Both the position numbers and the translations under genes were made by a program. A DNA stretch of 6,374 nucleotides from Bacteriovoracaceae bacterium (GTDB taxonomy: Bacteria; Bdellovibrionota; Bacteriovoracia; Bacteriovoracales; Bacteriovoracaceae): NCBI GenBank assembly GCA_023954595.1, contig JAGSHJ010000176.1, forward strand, positions 1 to 6,374, in the 5' to 3' direction. Of this stretch, positions 5,406 to 6,374 are shown one piece after another. Position 1 is the stretch's first letter, and each line of letters begins with the position of its first letter. The notes under the pieces were generated by a model. It did no database searches. It saw nothing but the letters and a program-made list of their open reading frames with translations, and was not told the origin of the DNA.

Positions 5406-6329
5406 ATGAAAATTTCAAGATATCTAGTATTATCGGCCCTACTGCTTGTAACTGCTTGTAATGGCAGCAGTGGCGGTGGCTCTGATGATCCAGTAGACAC
5501 TCAAGACCCTAAAACAACCAACTCCACGGATGGACAAAACACAACAGGACAAAATGATGGACCAGATCTATCAGATGCGGACCCTAGCTGTGTGGAAAGG
5601 CTTGGTTTGGATAAAGTATCCCAAGAAGACAAGGAAGTTATTATTGGCACCAACACATGGGTTTCATCAAACACGATTACAGACACAATGAAAAAGGCAA
5701 ACGCTCAAGCAACTGTGTATGTAAGAATGACTAGCAGTCGCTGTACAGGATTTTTGATTAATGAAGACACAATCATGACCAACAATCACTGTATCGGCAA
5801 CTCAAGCCAAGCACGTGGTGTGACAGTTAAGTTTGACTATGTTGCAGGTAAAACGAGCAAGCAATACACTTGTGATCAGTTTATCGGAACAAACTCAGCA
5901 CTCGACTTTACACTTGTTAAGTGTGACGGCAGCCCAGGTAAAGACTACCCACAAGTAGTACTTGCAGAGTTTCAAGGTAAGACAAATGACCCGATCTACC
6001 TAGTTCACCAAAACTGTGACTACACAAAGTACTCTACCTGTACACCAAGCCAAAAGATCTCAACAGGATCTCTAATTGGCTCAACTTCAACTCAAGTGAA
6101 GCACAATGCTGACACTCTTGGTGGTTCTTCTGGTAGTCCAATTTTTGATGAAGACTCACATAAGGTTGTGGCGATTCACAATGCAGGACTTAACCACGGA
6201 GCAAACAACGGTGGTACAAACTATGGAATCCAGATGTACAAAATCGTGGATTACATCAAGAGCTACTTCCCTAGTGTGAAGATCAACTCATCTTCTTCTA
6301 GAGCTCCTGCATACAGTGTATGTGATTAA
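5406..6329 (+). CDS. Lipoprotein serine protease, V8/glutamyl-endopeptidase-like (S1B type)
   Basis: A 307-residue predicted exported lipoprotein. The N-terminus is a short signal peptide ending in the lipobox VTAC, with Cys18 the lipidation site, followed by a disordered Gly/Ser/Asp/Thr/Asn-rich linker to about residue 60. From about residue 78 to 290 there is a trypsin-like protease domain: CTGFLINEDTIMTNNHC with catalytic His128, SALDFTLVKC with Asp167, and DTLGGSSGSP with Ser242. Thr237 and His258 (AIHNAG) fall where V8 protease has the Thr164 and His184 that recognise glutamate, so Glu specificity is a reasonable inference. Cys113 and Cys129 match the classical disulfide beside the catalytic His; eight cysteines besides Cys18 could form four disulfides. 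Val78, after Glu77, is 50 residues before His128, the same distance as from Val1 to His51 in mature V8. It is a single-gene unit with its own promoter. The substrate is unknown; a role in envelope processing or attack on other cells is speculation. Confidence 0.88.
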   Translation: MKISRYLVLSALLLVTACNGSSGGGSDDPVDTQDPKTTNSTDGQNTTGQNDGPDLSDADPSCVERLGLDKVSQEDKEVIIGTNTWVSSNTITDTMKKANAQATVYVRMTSSRCTGFLINEDTIMTNNHCIGNSSQARGVTVKFDYVAGKTSKQYTCDQFIGTNSALDFTLVKCDGSPGKDYPQVVLAEFQGKTNDPIYLVHQNCDYTKYSTCTPSQKISTGSLIGSTSTQVKHNADTLGGSSGSPIFDEDSHKVVAIHNAGLNHGANNGGTNYGIQMYKIVDYIKSYFPSVKINSSSSRAPAYSVCD

Positions 6330-6374
6330 AATTTAATTAAGAAATTTCTGGATTTGTTCACCAGGATGGTGGGC

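Noticed and set aside
5501..5686. Minus-strand open frame opposite the protease linker.
   Set aside because: It is antisense to the low-complexity linker and start of the protease domain, with a composition that simply mirrors it.
6328..6348. AAATTT / GAAATTTC palindromic words after the protease stop as a terminator.
   Set aside because: The possible stem is pure A/T with no GC core and no following T-tract, so it would not terminate transcription.
1..6374. Search for CRISPR repeats, tRNA/rRNA genes, transposase genes, toxin-antitoxin pairs or prophage parts.
   Set aside because: No regularly spaced repeats, no cloverleaf-like sequence in the gaps, and every sizeable ORF is accounted for by a recognised housekeeping or signalling gene or the protease.

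Overview
This window looks like an ordinary chromosomal segment of an AT-rich Gram-negative bacterium. The best guess is the Bdellovibrionota (Bdellovibrio / Bacteriovorax / Halobacteriovorax type). That rests on the style of the HD-GYP protein, with its uncharacterised N-terminal module, and of the Gly/Ser-linked lipoprotein protease; no marker gene proves it. There are no signs of mobile elements, CRISPR, tRNA or rRNA.

Bases 1-2724 hold a plus-strand central-carbon operon: the 3' end of gap (GAPDH), then pgk, tpiA and secG. The gap-pgk and pgk-tpiA junctions are 9 nt and 1 nt, and each ribosome-binding site lies in or against the stop of the preceding gene. secG follows after 62 nt and may have its own weak promoter. 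The block ends in a strong hairpin terminator at 2694-2724. The three enzymes carry out consecutive or linked triose-phosphate steps of glycolysis/gluconeogenesis; SecG is a Sec translocon subunit.

Bases 2718-5128 hold a minus-strand two-gene operon: an HD-GYP cyclic-di-GMP phosphodiesterase-type protein followed by threonine ammonia-lyase (ilvA type, with one C-terminal ACT domain). The stop of the first and start of the second overlap (ATGA), which suggests translational coupling. The operon runs into the same hairpin as the glycolytic block from the other side, so that element is probably a bidirectional terminator.

Bases 5129-5405 are a divergent intergenic region. It has a good sigma-70-like promoter for the plus-strand gene and, on the minus strand, a sequence resembling a sigma-28 (FliA) promoter for the HD-GYP gene.

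Bases 5406-6329 encode a predicted lipoprotein carrying a chymotrypsin-fold serine protease domain of the V8/glutamyl-endopeptidase type. This is the most interesting gene here: the triad, the residues expected for Glu specificity, and a Glu-Val junction at the position matching the mature V8 N-terminus all appear to be present, next to a lipid anchor and eight further cysteines. The last 45 bases hold no complete gene.

I did not find an obviously new multi-gene system. The protease and the HD-GYP/ilvA coupling are the points most worth following up.
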